Positions 44,751 through 52,163 of a stretch of 52,163 nucleotides of DNA are shown here, piece after piece (the stretch's first letter is position 1; the number at the start of each line of letters is the position of its first letter). The translations under genes were made by a program, and so were the position numbers. Below the pieces are notes generated by a model. It saw only the letters and a list, made by a program, of their open reading frames with translations. It was not told the DNA's origin and ran no database searches. Source of the stretch: Akkermansiaceae bacterium (GTDB lineage: Bacteria; Verrucomicrobiota; Verrucomicrobiia; Verrucomicrobiales; Akkermansiaceae); NCBI GenBank assembly GCA_022424905.1, contig JAKMGP010000058.1:1-52163 (forward strand), given 5' to 3'.

Positions 44751-44814
44751 GAGAAACCGGGGAGGTTCATTGCAGCAATTTCTCACTAAAAGCGCCTTCG
44801 TGCTTTAACGGAGG
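44751..44814 (+). promoter_or_regulatory. Structured leader and Shine-Dalgarno of rpsB
   Basis: Two potential helices precede rpsB: GAGAAA (44751) pairing with TTTCTC (ending 44784), and a tight hairpin AAAGCGC-CTTC-GTGCTTT (44789-44106 range corrected: 44789-44806). A strong GGAGG lies at 44810-44814, 10 nt before the ATG. Ribosomal protein S2 leaders often carry autoregulatory structures, so a similar role is possible. The pairings are seen in sequence; the regulation is inferred. Confidence 0.4.
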
Positions 44815-44824
44815 ACCAAATATA

Positions 44825-45508
44825 ATGATTAACGAACTCGTCAAAGATATGGTCGAAGCTGGCGTCCACTACGGGCACCAGACTAAGAAATGGAATCCAA
44901 AAATGAAGCCTTACCTCATGAAGGATAAAGGTGGGATTTACATCATCGACCTTGTGAAAACGGTTCAGTGCCTAGATAAGGCATCGGACTTCCTCGCTAA
45001 GATTGCGGGCAAAAATAAAAAGATCCTTTTCGTCGGTTGTAAGCGGCAGGCCCAAGACGCAGTTCGCGAGGCGGCTGAAGCAACCGGCCAGTATTATGTC
45101 AACTACCGTTGGCTTGGCGGAACCCTCACAAATCTTACCACGATTCGAAACTCGGTAAAACGCCTCAAGTATCTTGAGGACATCGAACGTGCGCCCGAAT
45201 ACAAATCCATGTCAAAGAAAGAGCTTTCTGCTTTGAATCGTGAGAAGGATAAACTCCACCGGAACCTCAACGGTGTTCGTGACATGGAAAAGCACCCAGA
45301 TGCTGTCGTAATCGTTGATACCGCTCGTGAATCCATCGCTGTAGCTGAGGCGAAGCGCCTGAAGATCCCAATCATCGGAATCGTTGATACCAATGGAGAC
45401 CCATCCAAGCTTGAGTATCCAGTTCCAGCAAACGACGATGCAATGCGCTCAATACGGATCGTTCTTCAGAACCTTGTTGACGGAATCGTTGTGGGAGCTA
45501 AGGGCTAA
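44825..45508 (+). CDS. rpsB: 30S ribosomal protein S2
   Basis: This 227-aa ribosomal protein starts with [23 protein letters not shown], the diagnostic uS2 segment. It continues with [50 protein letters not shown] and [23 protein letters not shown]. It has no long C-terminal extension. It is followed after 30 bp by tsf, the near-universal rpsB-tsf pair. Confidence 0.98.
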   Translation: MINELVKDMVEAGVHYGHQTKKWNPKMKPYLMKDKGGIYIIDLVKTVQCLDKASDFLAKIAGKNKKILFVGCKRQAQDAVREAAEATGQYYVNYRWLGGTLTNLTTIRNSVKRLKYLEDIERAPEYKSMSKKELSALNREKDKLHRNLNGVRDMEKHPDAVVIVDTARESIAVAEAKRLKIPIIGIVDTNGDPSKLEYPVPANDDAMRSIRIVLQNLVDGIVVGAKG

Positions 45509-45538
45509 ACTTTACAACCCGAGAAAGAAAAAGATATT

Positions 45539-46405
45539 ATGATCACCGCATCTCTCGTTAAAGAGCTCCGTGAAAAGACCGGAGTTGCCATGATGGAATG
45601 CAAGAACGCCCTTAAAGAAACTGAGGGTGATATCGATGCTGCCATCAAAATTCTCCGTGAGCGGGGCGAAGCAAAAGCCGAGAAAAAGGCTTCACGCGAC
45701 GCAAACGAAGGAATCATCGTAGCCGCTCTGGCTGAATCTGGAAAATCAGGGGTTCTTGTCGAAATTAACTGCGAAACTGATTTCGTAGCTAAGAACGAAA
45801 ATTTCCAGGCATTTGTCGGTGAGGTTGCCGCAACTGTCCTTGCTGGTGACGTCTCGGAACTCGAGGCAGCCAAGGCCCTTCCAAAAGGTGATGAAACTCT
45901 CGAGGGTTTCATCAAGACGAAAGTCCTTGAAATGGGCGAAAATCTCCAGTTCCGTCGCTTCGATCGCCTCACCCTGAGTGGTGAGGGTGCGGTTGCTTCC
46001 TACATCCACCTAGGTGGCAAGGTGGGTGTCCTTATCGAAGTGAGTGCTGAAAAAGCCGAGACGGCCTCCTCAGATGCCTTCAAGGACCTTGTTAAGGATC
46101 TTACTCTCCATATCGCTGCAACCTCACCTGCGGGACTCAAGCGCGAAGACATTCCAGCTGAGCTCGTTGAGTCGGAAAAGGATATTTTCCGGAAGCAAAT
46201 GGAGGGTGCAGGGAAACCTGCTGATATCCTCGAGAAGATTATTGATGGGAAACTCGGGAAGTTTTATTCTGAACGCTGTCTTCTCGAGCAGGGCTTTGTG
46301 AAGGATCCGGATACCTCTATAAAAAGCTTACTTGAAGCCAAGGGTAAGGAGCTAGGTGACACGATCACCGTGAATAGTTTCCTCCGCTTCGGACTCGGCG
46401 AATAG
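45539..46405 (+). CDS. tsf: Elongation factor Ts
   Basis: This 288-aa nucleotide-exchange factor for EF-Tu has the N-terminal UBA-like domain with the hallmark LREKTGVAMMECKNALKETE. It continues with the core motif EINCETDFVAKNENFQAFV and a second core repeat (VASYIHLGGKVGVLIEV). It forms an operon with rpsB and is followed by a strong terminator at 46431. Confidence 0.98.
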   Translation: MITASLVKELREKTGVAMMECKNALKETEGDIDAAIKILRERGEAKAEKKASRDANEGIIVAALAESGKSGVLVEINCETDFVAKNENFQAFVGEVAATVLAGDVSELEAAKALPKGDETLEGFIKTKVLEMGENLQFRRFDRLTLSGEGAVASYIHLGGKVGVLIEVSAEKAETASSDAFKDLVKDLTLHIAATSPAGLKREDIPAELVESEKDIFRKQMEGAGKPADILEKIIDGKLGKFYSERCLLEQGFVKDPDTSIKSLLEAKGKELGDTITVNSFLRFGLGE

Positions 46406-46430
46406 CCTCAACCGAAATTCCAAATTTTCA

Positions 46431-46465
46431 AAACCCGGCACCCATGAGGTTGCCGGGTTTTTTAC
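46431..46465 (+). terminator. Intrinsic terminator of rpsB-tsf
   Basis: A perfect 10-bp stem, AAACCCGGCA with TGCCGGGTTT, flanks a 10-nt loop. It is followed by further T residues. It lies 25 bp after the tsf stop codon. Confidence 0.93.
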
Positions 46466-46528
46466 GCAAAAACCGGATGGTGTTTAGTTCCACCCGGCCC
46501 TGAAGTTTAATTAGGATTCTAGGACAAC

Positions 46529-47206
46529 CTACAGTTCCCGAATTTTGAGGTTTTTCCAAGCCACATCGAACGGCCCTCGATTGCCTACTCCATGGACCTG
46601 AAGGCCGATAAAGCCTTTGGGATAAGCCTTATACTTGGGGGCGTCTGTAAGATCAGAAATCTGAACACTATTGATCCAGACCTGAATCCTCGGACCCTTG
46701 GCAAGAATGCGGTATTTGTTCCATTCGCCATCTTTAAAATGTTTGTGAGGCTTCAAGAGATTCTTTGGAGTCATCCAGCCCCCACAAGCTTCACCGTAAA
46801 TATAACCCGATTCAGCCCCTTTAGCTCCGCTGGCTTCGATCTCAACTTGAGGGCCGTTCACCCGCCCTTCGGGGGTATTCCCCTTGGTCTGGGACCTTAT
46901 CATGACCCCGGAATTTAGATTATTGTGAACCTTGACCTCGAAGATTAGTTCAAAATCTCCATAGAGTTTATTAGTGCAAAGAAATGAATTAGGGCTCCCT
47001 TTGGCGGTTGTTCCAACGATTGAACCTGCCTTGGCTTCAAAAGTTGCAGTCCCATTCTTTTGTGAGAACCCAGAAAGGTTCTTACCGTTAAAGAGATCGG
47101 TCCATTCCTTCGTTTCCTTGTGGTGGTTGGAAAAAGCCGGAGAGACCATTGAAATTGCGAGGCAAACGGCTTTGATCGAGTGTTTCTTCATAATTGGGTG
47201 ATTCAT
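46529..47206 (-). CDS. Secreted DUF1080 (3-keto-disaccharide hydrolase-like) protein
   Basis: This 225-aa protein has a signal peptide (AVCLAISMVSPAFS) and a single DUF1080 domain. Typical segments are WTDLFNGKNLSGFSQK, LYGDFELIFEVKVHNNLNSGV and NGPQVEIEASGAKGAESGYIYGE, followed by WNKYRILAKGPRIQVWINS. Some DUF1080 members cleave 3-keto-glycosides made by Gfo/Idh/MocA dehydrogenases. An ATG at 47191 is an alternative start. It is convergent with tsf. Confidence 0.92.
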   Translation of the reverse strand: MNHPIMKKHSIKAVCLAISMVSPAFSNHHKETKEWTDLFNGKNLSGFSQKNGTATFEAKAGSIVGTTAKGSPNSFLCTNKLYGDFELIFEVKVHNNLNSGVMIRSQTKGNTPEGRVNGPQVEIEASGAKGAESGYIYGEACGGWMTPKNLLKPHKHFKDGEWNKYRILAKGPRIQVWINSVQISDLTDAPKYKAYPKGFIGLQVHGVGNRGPFDVAWKNLKIREL

Positions 47207-47260
47207 GTTACGAGTGAAAGACCTCGAAGCTATCCAATAATCATCTTTCAGCTTAAGGAT

Positions 47261-47854
47261 TCACCAAAACAGCAAATGAATGGCTAAACTTGTTAATGCT
47301 CCGGCAAAAAGGAGATCGATTGTTCGGCTGAATCTTTGATATCCGCTCCGAACCTTGGGTATTTGCAGAAGCCAAACCCAGAGGCACCAAAAAAAAAGAG
47401 CCTCACCGACCACAATTAGCCATAGCGCAAAAGGCCACCAATCAGGGTGAGGTCGAGTTAAAAAAGTTGCGACTACACTAGCAAAAAATACTAAGGCTTT
47501 TGGATTCAGTAAATTACAGAAGAGTCCGCGCAGGTAGGGACTTCGTTTGTGGGTATCAATTTCCCCCGCCGGCTTCGGTTTCTGAAGTAACCCAAACGCT
47601 AACCAGAGAAGGTATAGGGCCGCAAGCCCCTCTAATACGATTGCAATGAGCCCTCCCCTGGCAAGCATTACCGCAATACCGCCAATTGCCAGGGTGGCGT
47701 GCAACGTGAGCCCCGTGCTTATCCCGAGTACCATCATCCAGCCTGATCGCAAACCCTCTGCGAGAGAAGTGCGTGTTAACAAAAGCATATCTGGACCAGG
47801 GCTGAATTGCCCGATCAACATAATCAATGCAAAAGCCCAAAGCTCAGCGATCAT
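47261..47854 (-). CDS. LysE/RhtB-family amino acid exporter
   Basis: This 197-aa inner-membrane protein has six hydrophobic segments and the family signature SPGPDMLLLTRTSLAEGLRSG near the N-terminus. A second mark, FCNLLNPKALVFFASVV, lies in the middle. Such transporters export amino acids or homoserine lactones; the substrate is unknown. Its start overlaps the upstream HAD gene stop by 4 bp (ATGA), so the two are translationally coupled. Confidence 0.92.
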   Translation of the reverse strand: MIAELWAFALIMLIGQFSPGPDMLLLTRTSLAEGLRSGWMMVLGISTGLTLHATLAIGGIAVMLARGGLIAIVLEGLAALYLLWLAFGLLQKPKPAGEIDTHKRSPYLRGLFCNLLNPKALVFFASVVATFLTRPHPDWWPFALWLIVVGEALFFWCLWVWLLQIPKVRSGYQRFSRTIDLLFAGALTSLAIHLLFW

Positions 47855-48648
47855 TGATCAAAATAGTGCTTCATCACTTCCATTACCCCAATACTTCCTG
47901 GATTGGCAGCCACTTTACCACCTCGCTCCGTTACATAGTCCCTTACCTCTTGGATGGCATTTGAAGGACAGCCGCAAGCTTCACAGATTTCTGGCTGAAG
48001 CATACTCAGGTCATTATGATTATCACCGATCGCAAGAATTTTATCGCATTTAAGTCCCCAGCGATTCGCAGCCTCTTGAAGGCAGGTCCCCTTGCGATAG
48101 GCTCGATGACTGAAGCGGAGGTAGATTGAGTTCCGCTCAAAACTAAGATCATGGTGTAAAGTGAGGCCTTCAATGATCCTGAGGATGTCATCCATCTCCT
48201 CCTCGGTTGATGAGACGATACCTGCAGCGTCCCCCTCGACCGAAACCCAGCGAGCCTTGGTATTTGCCTCAACGTGATCCTTGATTTTGGCAAGTGTTCG
48301 TTTGCACTTACGGAAAAGCCGATTGTGATCTTTTTCACATCTTTTATTCCAATTCTCATCAGGAACCCAACGCCCAAATTGACCGGGAAAGAAAATCTCT
48401 CGCTCTCGGACAATCACAAAATCTGGGAGGAAGGGAAAACCAGCTTCGTTAAGCCCCTCAATTAACTGATATAAGGATCGGCCAGTAGCTACTCCCCAAG
48501 CAGCACCGTAGGTCGAGCGAACCCACTTCAAGCACTCGAAGAATCGCTCGTCTACCTGTGACGGGCTGTCTTTCATCACCAAAGTGTCATCGAAATCAAA
48601 TCCGATAACGGCCTTCCAGACTGGGGGTTCGGTGAGAATTTTCAGCAC
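47851..48648 (-). CDS. HAD-family (type IIB) phosphatase
   Basis: This 265-aa cytoplasmic hydrolase has the nucleophile motif IGFDFDDTLV (D18, D20) and a following WGVATGRSLYQL segment (motif II threonine). Motifs III/IV are given by ILAIGDNHNDLSMLQ. The IIB cap lies between. The group includes sugar-phosphate phosphatases such as sucrose- and mannosyl-phosphoglycerate phosphatase. The substrate is not predictable. It is the upstream partner of the LysE exporter. Confidence 0.9.
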   Translation of the reverse strand: MLKILTEPPVWKAVIGFDFDDTLVMKDSPSQVDERFFECLKWVRSTYGAAWGVATGRSLYQLIEGLNEAGFPFLPDFVIVREREIFFPGQFGRWVPDENWNKRCEKDHNRLFRKCKRTLAKIKDHVEANTKARWVSVEGDAAGIVSSTEEEMDDILRIIEGLTLHHDLSFERNSIYLRFSHRAYRKGTCLQEAANRWGLKCDKILAIGDNHNDLSMLQPEICEACGCPSNAIQEVRDYVTERGGKVAANPGSIGVMEVMKHYFDQ

Positions 48649-48689
48649 GACACCAATGAACTAGACTTCACTCCCTTCGACAAGCTCGA

Positions 48690-49871
48690 CTATTCATCTA
48701 CGGGAATTGCTTTTGGCACTCTCTCGTCGTCTGGCACTAGAATTGCCCTCGGGATTTTTCCTCCTTCGTCATCTTCCACGGGAATCCCTCGTGGAATCTC
48801 TTCTGGAGGCTTGCCGGGTCTTACCAATACTCTTTCTCCAGTATTATTAGGTGGTATCTTACGCATCTTGATGTCAACTCTCCGATTCGCGGCCTGCGCA
48901 TTTTGATCTCCTTCTGTCACGACGGGCTCGGTTTTTCCGAGTGCGCGAACCACAATAAATTTCGGATCAAGTTGGAGTGATCTCACTAACCAATTCTTCA
49001 CCGCCTCACCACGCTTTAAGGATAGCTGGAAGTTAAATTCCTCGCCGCCAAAAGTATCAGTGTGCCCCTCCACCCAGCAAAACATGCCTGGGTTCCTATC
49101 AATAAGCTGGGCAACCGTAAGAAGCGTAATACGGGCATCATCTTTTAGAGTATTACTGTTGAACTCAAAAAGGAGATCGCTTCCGATCGATGCCTTGTTC
49201 TGTTCCAGCTCACCCGGAGACATATTGGCATAGGCAAAAAGACCGGTGTAACCTTTGATTTCGCCTGCTGCGTCACCTCCGTTGCCCCCTTTTAATCTCC
49301 CTAAATCCTGAACGACCTTGTCGGGATCAAGAACATCAGCAAGTTGAGTCCCTTCATCGACAATGATTTGTCCTTTCTTGACCTCAGGAAAATCGATGCG
49401 GATTTTTCCAGGATCAGGAATATTAGAGTCCTCTTGTTCGCCTACCGTGGGTGTGAGTAAATCCCCAATATTTGTGCCTGCTAAAATGGGCTTTTCAATC
49501 CGCATTTCAGGGAATGACACGTCCTGCACTTTCGTGTCGATATCGATCTCTATTTCTTGAAGCTCGGCAATTGCTGCCTCTGGATCATCTACCAATTCGC
49601 TATCATCAACTGGCCTCTCAAGCTCCTCCTCTGGAGGAACTTCAGCAATCTCTTCGAGCTCGGTTTCTCCCATGTTGAGCCGGACCGGCTTAGAAACCCA
49701 CTCAGTCGCCTCGGAGATTTCGGCTTCGTAAAAGGTATTGCCGGCTCTAACAAGAGCAGCAACGTGGATGATTAGAGCTAAGATAACGGCCACGAGAACA
49801 TACCACCCGAGACCCTCACGACGTGGAGGAGAGTAGGTGCTGGCGGTTTCCCAAGGGTATTCGCGTTCCAT
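48690..49871 (-). CDS. Membrane-anchored OmpA-family protein
   Basis: This 393-aa protein has one N-terminal transmembrane helix (WYVLVAVILALIIHVAALVRAG, residues about 23-44). A long acidic linker follows (EIAEVPPEEELERPVDDSE and onward). An OmpA/MotB peptidoglycan-binding domain spans about residues 225-345 with WVEGHTDTFGGEEFNFQLSLKRG and the QAANRRVDIKM end. The C-terminal tail is proline- and acid-rich (PVEDDEGGKIPRAILVPDDE). The anchor helix instead of a cleaved signal suggests inner-membrane-to-wall bridging. It diverges from hom. Confidence 0.85.
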   Translation of the reverse strand: MEREYPWETASTYSPPRREGLGWYVLVAVILALIIHVAALVRAGNTFYEAEISEATEWVSKPVRLNMGETELEEIAEVPPEEELERPVDDSELVDDPEAAIAELQEIEIDIDTKVQDVSFPEMRIEKPILAGTNIGDLLTPTVGEQEDSNIPDPGKIRIDFPEVKKGQIIVDEGTQLADVLDPDKVVQDLGRLKGGNGGDAAGEIKGYTGLFAYANMSPGELEQNKASIGSDLLFEFNSNTLKDDARITLLTVAQLIDRNPGMFCWVEGHTDTFGGEEFNFQLSLKRGEAVKNWLVRSLQLDPKFIVVRALGKTEPVVTEGDQNAQAANRRVDIKMRKIPPNNTGERVLVRPGKPPEEIPRGIPVEDDEGGKIPRAILVPDDERVPKAIPVDE

Positions 49872-49966
49872 CTGCTACTAGTATAACGGCACCAAGAACG
49901 GGTGCAATTCAAGGTTCATTCACATTTTTACTGTTTTTGCTCCCCGAACACTCATAGAAAATAGGT

Positions 49967-51271
49967 GTGAGCAGTTCAGTTTCAGGAATTGGTTTAGCCG
50001 GATTTGGCACAGTCGGATCGGGAGTTTGGAAAATCCTTGAGGAGCATGGAGGGCTTATCGAGTCACGTTCACAAGGGTCTGCGGTCATGAAAATTCGAAA
50101 GATTGGGGTTCGAGATTTGTTAAAAAAACGTGAGGGAAGTGCTCCCGCTGAACTTTTCACGACAAACCTTATGGAAGTTGTTGAAGATCCTTCGGTCGAT
50201 ATTGTGGTGGAGCTCATTGGAGGAACAGAGGCTGCGTTTCATCTTGTCGCAGAGGCTTTGAAAGCTGGGAAACCCGTGGTCACGGGAAATAAGGCGCTTC
50301 TTGCGGAACGAGGGACCGAGCTTTTTGCTATTTCGAAAGCAACGAATACTCCAATATATTTTGAGGCGGCTGTTGCCGGCGGAATCCCGATCATAAAAGC
50401 AGTACAGCAATCACTTGTGGGCAACCAAATCGAATCAATCGCTGGCATCATTAATGGAACTTCTAACTTCATTTTACAGCGTATGACCGAAGCTGGCTTA
50501 GGCTACCCTGAGGCTCTTAAAGAAGCTAAAGATCTTGGCTATGCTGAGGCAGACGAGACTCTCGACGTAAATGGATGGGACGCTGCTCACAAGGCCATTC
50601 TTCTTGGCTCAATAGCCCATGGATTCCTGATCAACTACAAAAACGTTTATGTTCGTGGCATCGAGAAGGTTACGCCTCTTGATATCAAATTTGCCTCAGA
50701 TCTTGGCTACGTAGTCAAACTCCTCTCTCTTGTTATTGCGAATAAAGAGGGCGGAATCGAAATTCGAACTCAACCTTCCTTTCTTTCAAAAACTCATATC
50801 CTAGCCTCGGTCAATGGCGTCTTTAATGCGGTAGCAATCAAGGGAGATCATTTAGGTGAATCGCTTTTCTACGGCCGGGGCGCTGGACAGGGGCCCACCG
50901 CTTCTTCCGTAATTTCTGATTTAGTCGAGGCTTCTAGTGGTTCTAAAACCAATATGGGGTTCCTTCCCTATAAGGAGAGTGGAGATTTGGTGGACATCGA
51001 TGATACCGCTACTTCTTACTACGTCCGATTTTCGGTAACCGATCGTCCCGGTGTGATCGCAGATATTGCTAGCGTGCTTGCGAGGCATGAAATCGGAATT
51101 TCAGGGACTCACTCACCCGTTGACGCAGATCATCCCGACGCTGATTTCGTTGAGATGGTCTTTCTTCTCCATACCTGTCCGTTTGGAAGACTGAAGCAAG
51201 CTCTTGCCAAAGTTGAAAATCTTGACTGCCTAACCAGTAGACCCGTGGTGTTTCGAATTGAAACACTCTGA
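49967..51271 (+). CDS. hom: Homoserine dehydrogenase
   Basis: This 434-aa enzyme reduces aspartate semialdehyde to homoserine for threonine and methionine synthesis. It starts at a GTG with the NAD(P) loop IGLAGFGTVGSGVW. The catalytic core holds PVVTGNKALLAERG, EAAVAGGIPIIKAVQ, GIINGTSNFILQRM and LGYAEADETLDVNGWDAAHK. A C-terminal ACT domain (about residues 350-430, VRFSVTDRPGVIADIA) suggests feedback control by an amino acid. lysC follows on the same strand after 159 bp. Confidence 0.97.
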   Translation: MSSSVSGIGLAGFGTVGSGVWKILEEHGGLIESRSQGSAVMKIRKIGVRDLLKKREGSAPAELFTTNLMEVVEDPSVDIVVELIGGTEAAFHLVAEALKAGKPVVTGNKALLAERGTELFAISKATNTPIYFEAAVAGGIPIIKAVQQSLVGNQIESIAGIINGTSNFILQRMTEAGLGYPEALKEAKDLGYAEADETLDVNGWDAAHKAILLGSIAHGFLINYKNVYVRGIEKVTPLDIKFASDLGYVVKLLSLVIANKEGGIEIRTQPSFLSKTHILASVNGVFNAVAIKGDHLGESLFYGRGAGQGPTASSVISDLVEASSGSKTNMGFLPYKESGDLVDIDDTATSYYVRFSVTDRPGVIADIASVLARHEIGISGTHSPVDADHPDADFVEMVFLLHTCPFGRLKQALAKVENLDCLTSRPVVFRIETL

Positions 51272-51430
51272 AGAAATTAAAAGATCTAAATCCCAATCAA
51301 AGAATCATTCCTAACTGACGGTGATCCTTGATTCCTTACTTAGATTTGCGGTTCATCATCCTAACGCCAGTTTTTTTACTTCTGCTCTTGCTTGCCATTG
51401 TTCCCTTCAAGCTTTAAAGCCTTGCCTTCT

Positions 51431-52163
51431 ATGCCACTCATTGTCCAGAAATACGGTGGAACCTCGGTAGGGTCCATTGATCGTATTAAAAATGTGGCTG
51501 GCCGTATCAAGGCTGAGCGTGAAAAAGGCAACCAGGTGGTTGCTGTCATCTCGGCTATGGGGGGCGAAACCGATAAACTCATCTCTCTTGCGAGTGAACT
51601 TTCCCAGTCTCCTAAAGAACGTGAGCTTGATGTGCTTCTCTCCTCTGGCGAACAACAATCTATCGCGCTGCTTACCATCGCGCTTAATGAGATGGGTATT
51701 GAGGCTGTCTCGGCGACTGGACGGCAAGCTGGGATCCTAACTAGTGGGTCGCACACCCGCGGAAGAATTGAGCAAATTGACCCTACTCTGATCAATCAAT
51801 ATCTAGAGGCTGATCAAACCGTCGTGATTGCTGGATTTCAAGGAATCACCAAAGAAGGAATGATCCACACTCTTGGACGCGGAGGCTCGGATCTTTCAGC
51901 CATTGCGGTTGCCTCTTCTGTTAAGGCCGATCTGTGTCAGATTCTAACTGATGTAGATGGAGTCTACACTGCCGATCCCAGAGTGGTCGGAAAAGCACGA
52001 AAGCTTCCTGAGATCTCATACGACGAGCTTCTGGAACTCGCCTCTGTTGGAACTAAGGTTATGCAATCTCGTTCGGTCGAATTCGCCAAAAAATATGGTG
52101 TGAAATTTGAAGTTAAATCATCACTCAATAATAACCCGGGGACCATTGTCACCGAAGAACACG
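51431..52163 (+). CDS. lysC: Aspartate kinase, cut by the window end
   Basis: This partial reading frame (244 codons, no stop) begins at the ATG at 51431. It opens with LIVQKYGGTSVGSIDRIKNV, the aspartate kinase signature. It continues with VIAGFQGITKEGMIHTLGRG, GSDLSAIAVASSVKADLC and DVDGVYTADPRVV. The C-terminal ACT regulatory domains lie beyond the window. It phosphorylates aspartate, the step two before hom. No lysine riboswitch or clear Shine-Dalgarno sequence is visible in the upstream 159 bp. Confidence 0.96.
   Translation, partial: MPLIVQKYGGTSVGSIDRIKNVAGRIKAEREKGNQVVAVISAMGGETDKLISLASELSQSPKERELDVLLSSGEQQSIALLTIALNEMGIEAVSATGRQAGILTSGSHTRGRIEQIDPTLINQYLEADQTVVIAGFQGITKEGMIHTLGRGGSDLSAIAVASSVKADLCQILTDVDGVYTADPRVVGKARKLPEISYDELLELASVGTKVMQSRSVEFAKKYGVKFEVKSSLNNNPGTIVTEEH

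Noticed and set aside
51272-51430. Possible lysine riboswitch upstream of lysC
   Set aside because: The gap is too short and lacks the expected multi-helix core and a terminator-like hairpin.
1-52163. CRISPR arrays, insertion sequences, phage or integrase genes
   Set aside because: No regularly spaced direct repeats, transposase or integrase motifs were seen on either strand.

Overview
The window looks like a chromosomal segment from a member of the Verrucomicrobiota (Planctomycetes-Verrucomicrobia group), probably a free-living aerobic or facultative polysaccharide degrader. The pointers are protein families common in that group: Gfo/Idh/MocA oxidoreductases, DUF1080 keto-sugar hydrolases, a DUF6807 (PmoA-like) protein, an FGE-type formylglycine-generating enzyme, and a PA14-like protein with multiple CXXCH haem sites. 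This assignment is inferred from gene content, not from a marker-gene tree. Gene density is high, intergenic gaps are short, and no insertion sequence, prophage or CRISPR array is visible.

Layout. 1-6.2 kb: tRNA-Ser, a STAS protein, menA and menB (menaquinone synthesis), a potassium channel, a large secreted protein of unknown function and a small lipoprotein. 6.3-13.4 kb: a carbohydrate operon on the minus strand (xylA, xylB, a TIM-barrel isomerase, two Gfo/Idh/MocA oxidoreductases) with a divergent PAS-AraC regulator. A perfect 8+8 inverted repeat lies in the shared 120-bp promoter region. 13.5-20 kb: SprT-like and Ste24-like metalloproteins, an MFS transporter, glnS, an M20 peptidase and a small membrane protein. 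20-26 kb: a GT4 glycosyltransferase, a DUF6807 protein with a TIM-barrel partner, and an M16 protease. 26-32.5 kb: cinA, rsfS, tRNA-Ala, a DCC-type redox protein, radC, lpxA, a D-2-hydroxyacid dehydrogenase and a KdgK-like sugar kinase. 32.6-36.5 kb: a trypsin-like lipoprotein, a two-domain CbiX chelatase followed by a separate DR2241-like Fe-S protein, a lipoprotein and an RlmD/TrmA-type methyltransferase. 36.6-44.6 kb: a eukaryotic-type hisA, an FGE, the RNase P RNA gene, a 945-aa DUF1080/beta-propeller protein, a pentahaem PA14-like cytochrome and an SGNH hydrolase. 44.8-52.2 kb: rpsB-tsf, another DUF1080 protein, a LysE exporter with a HAD phosphatase, an anchored OmpA protein, hom, and the start of lysC, which runs off the window end.

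How the genes may work together. The strongest theme is sugar oxidation and processing. The xyl operon combines isomerase/kinase catabolism with cytoplasmic dehydrogenases and an epimerase-like protein. Two DUF1080 proteins, a DUF6807 protein and a secreted TIM-barrel protein fit oxidised-sugar (3-keto) chemistry outside the cytoplasm. The propeller protein and the pentahaem cytochrome could form a periplasmic oxidation and electron-transfer pair. The split CbiX/DR2241 locus is the clearest unusual metabolic unit. The other genes are housekeeping. All functional links are inferred from context and family knowledge; no database search was run.
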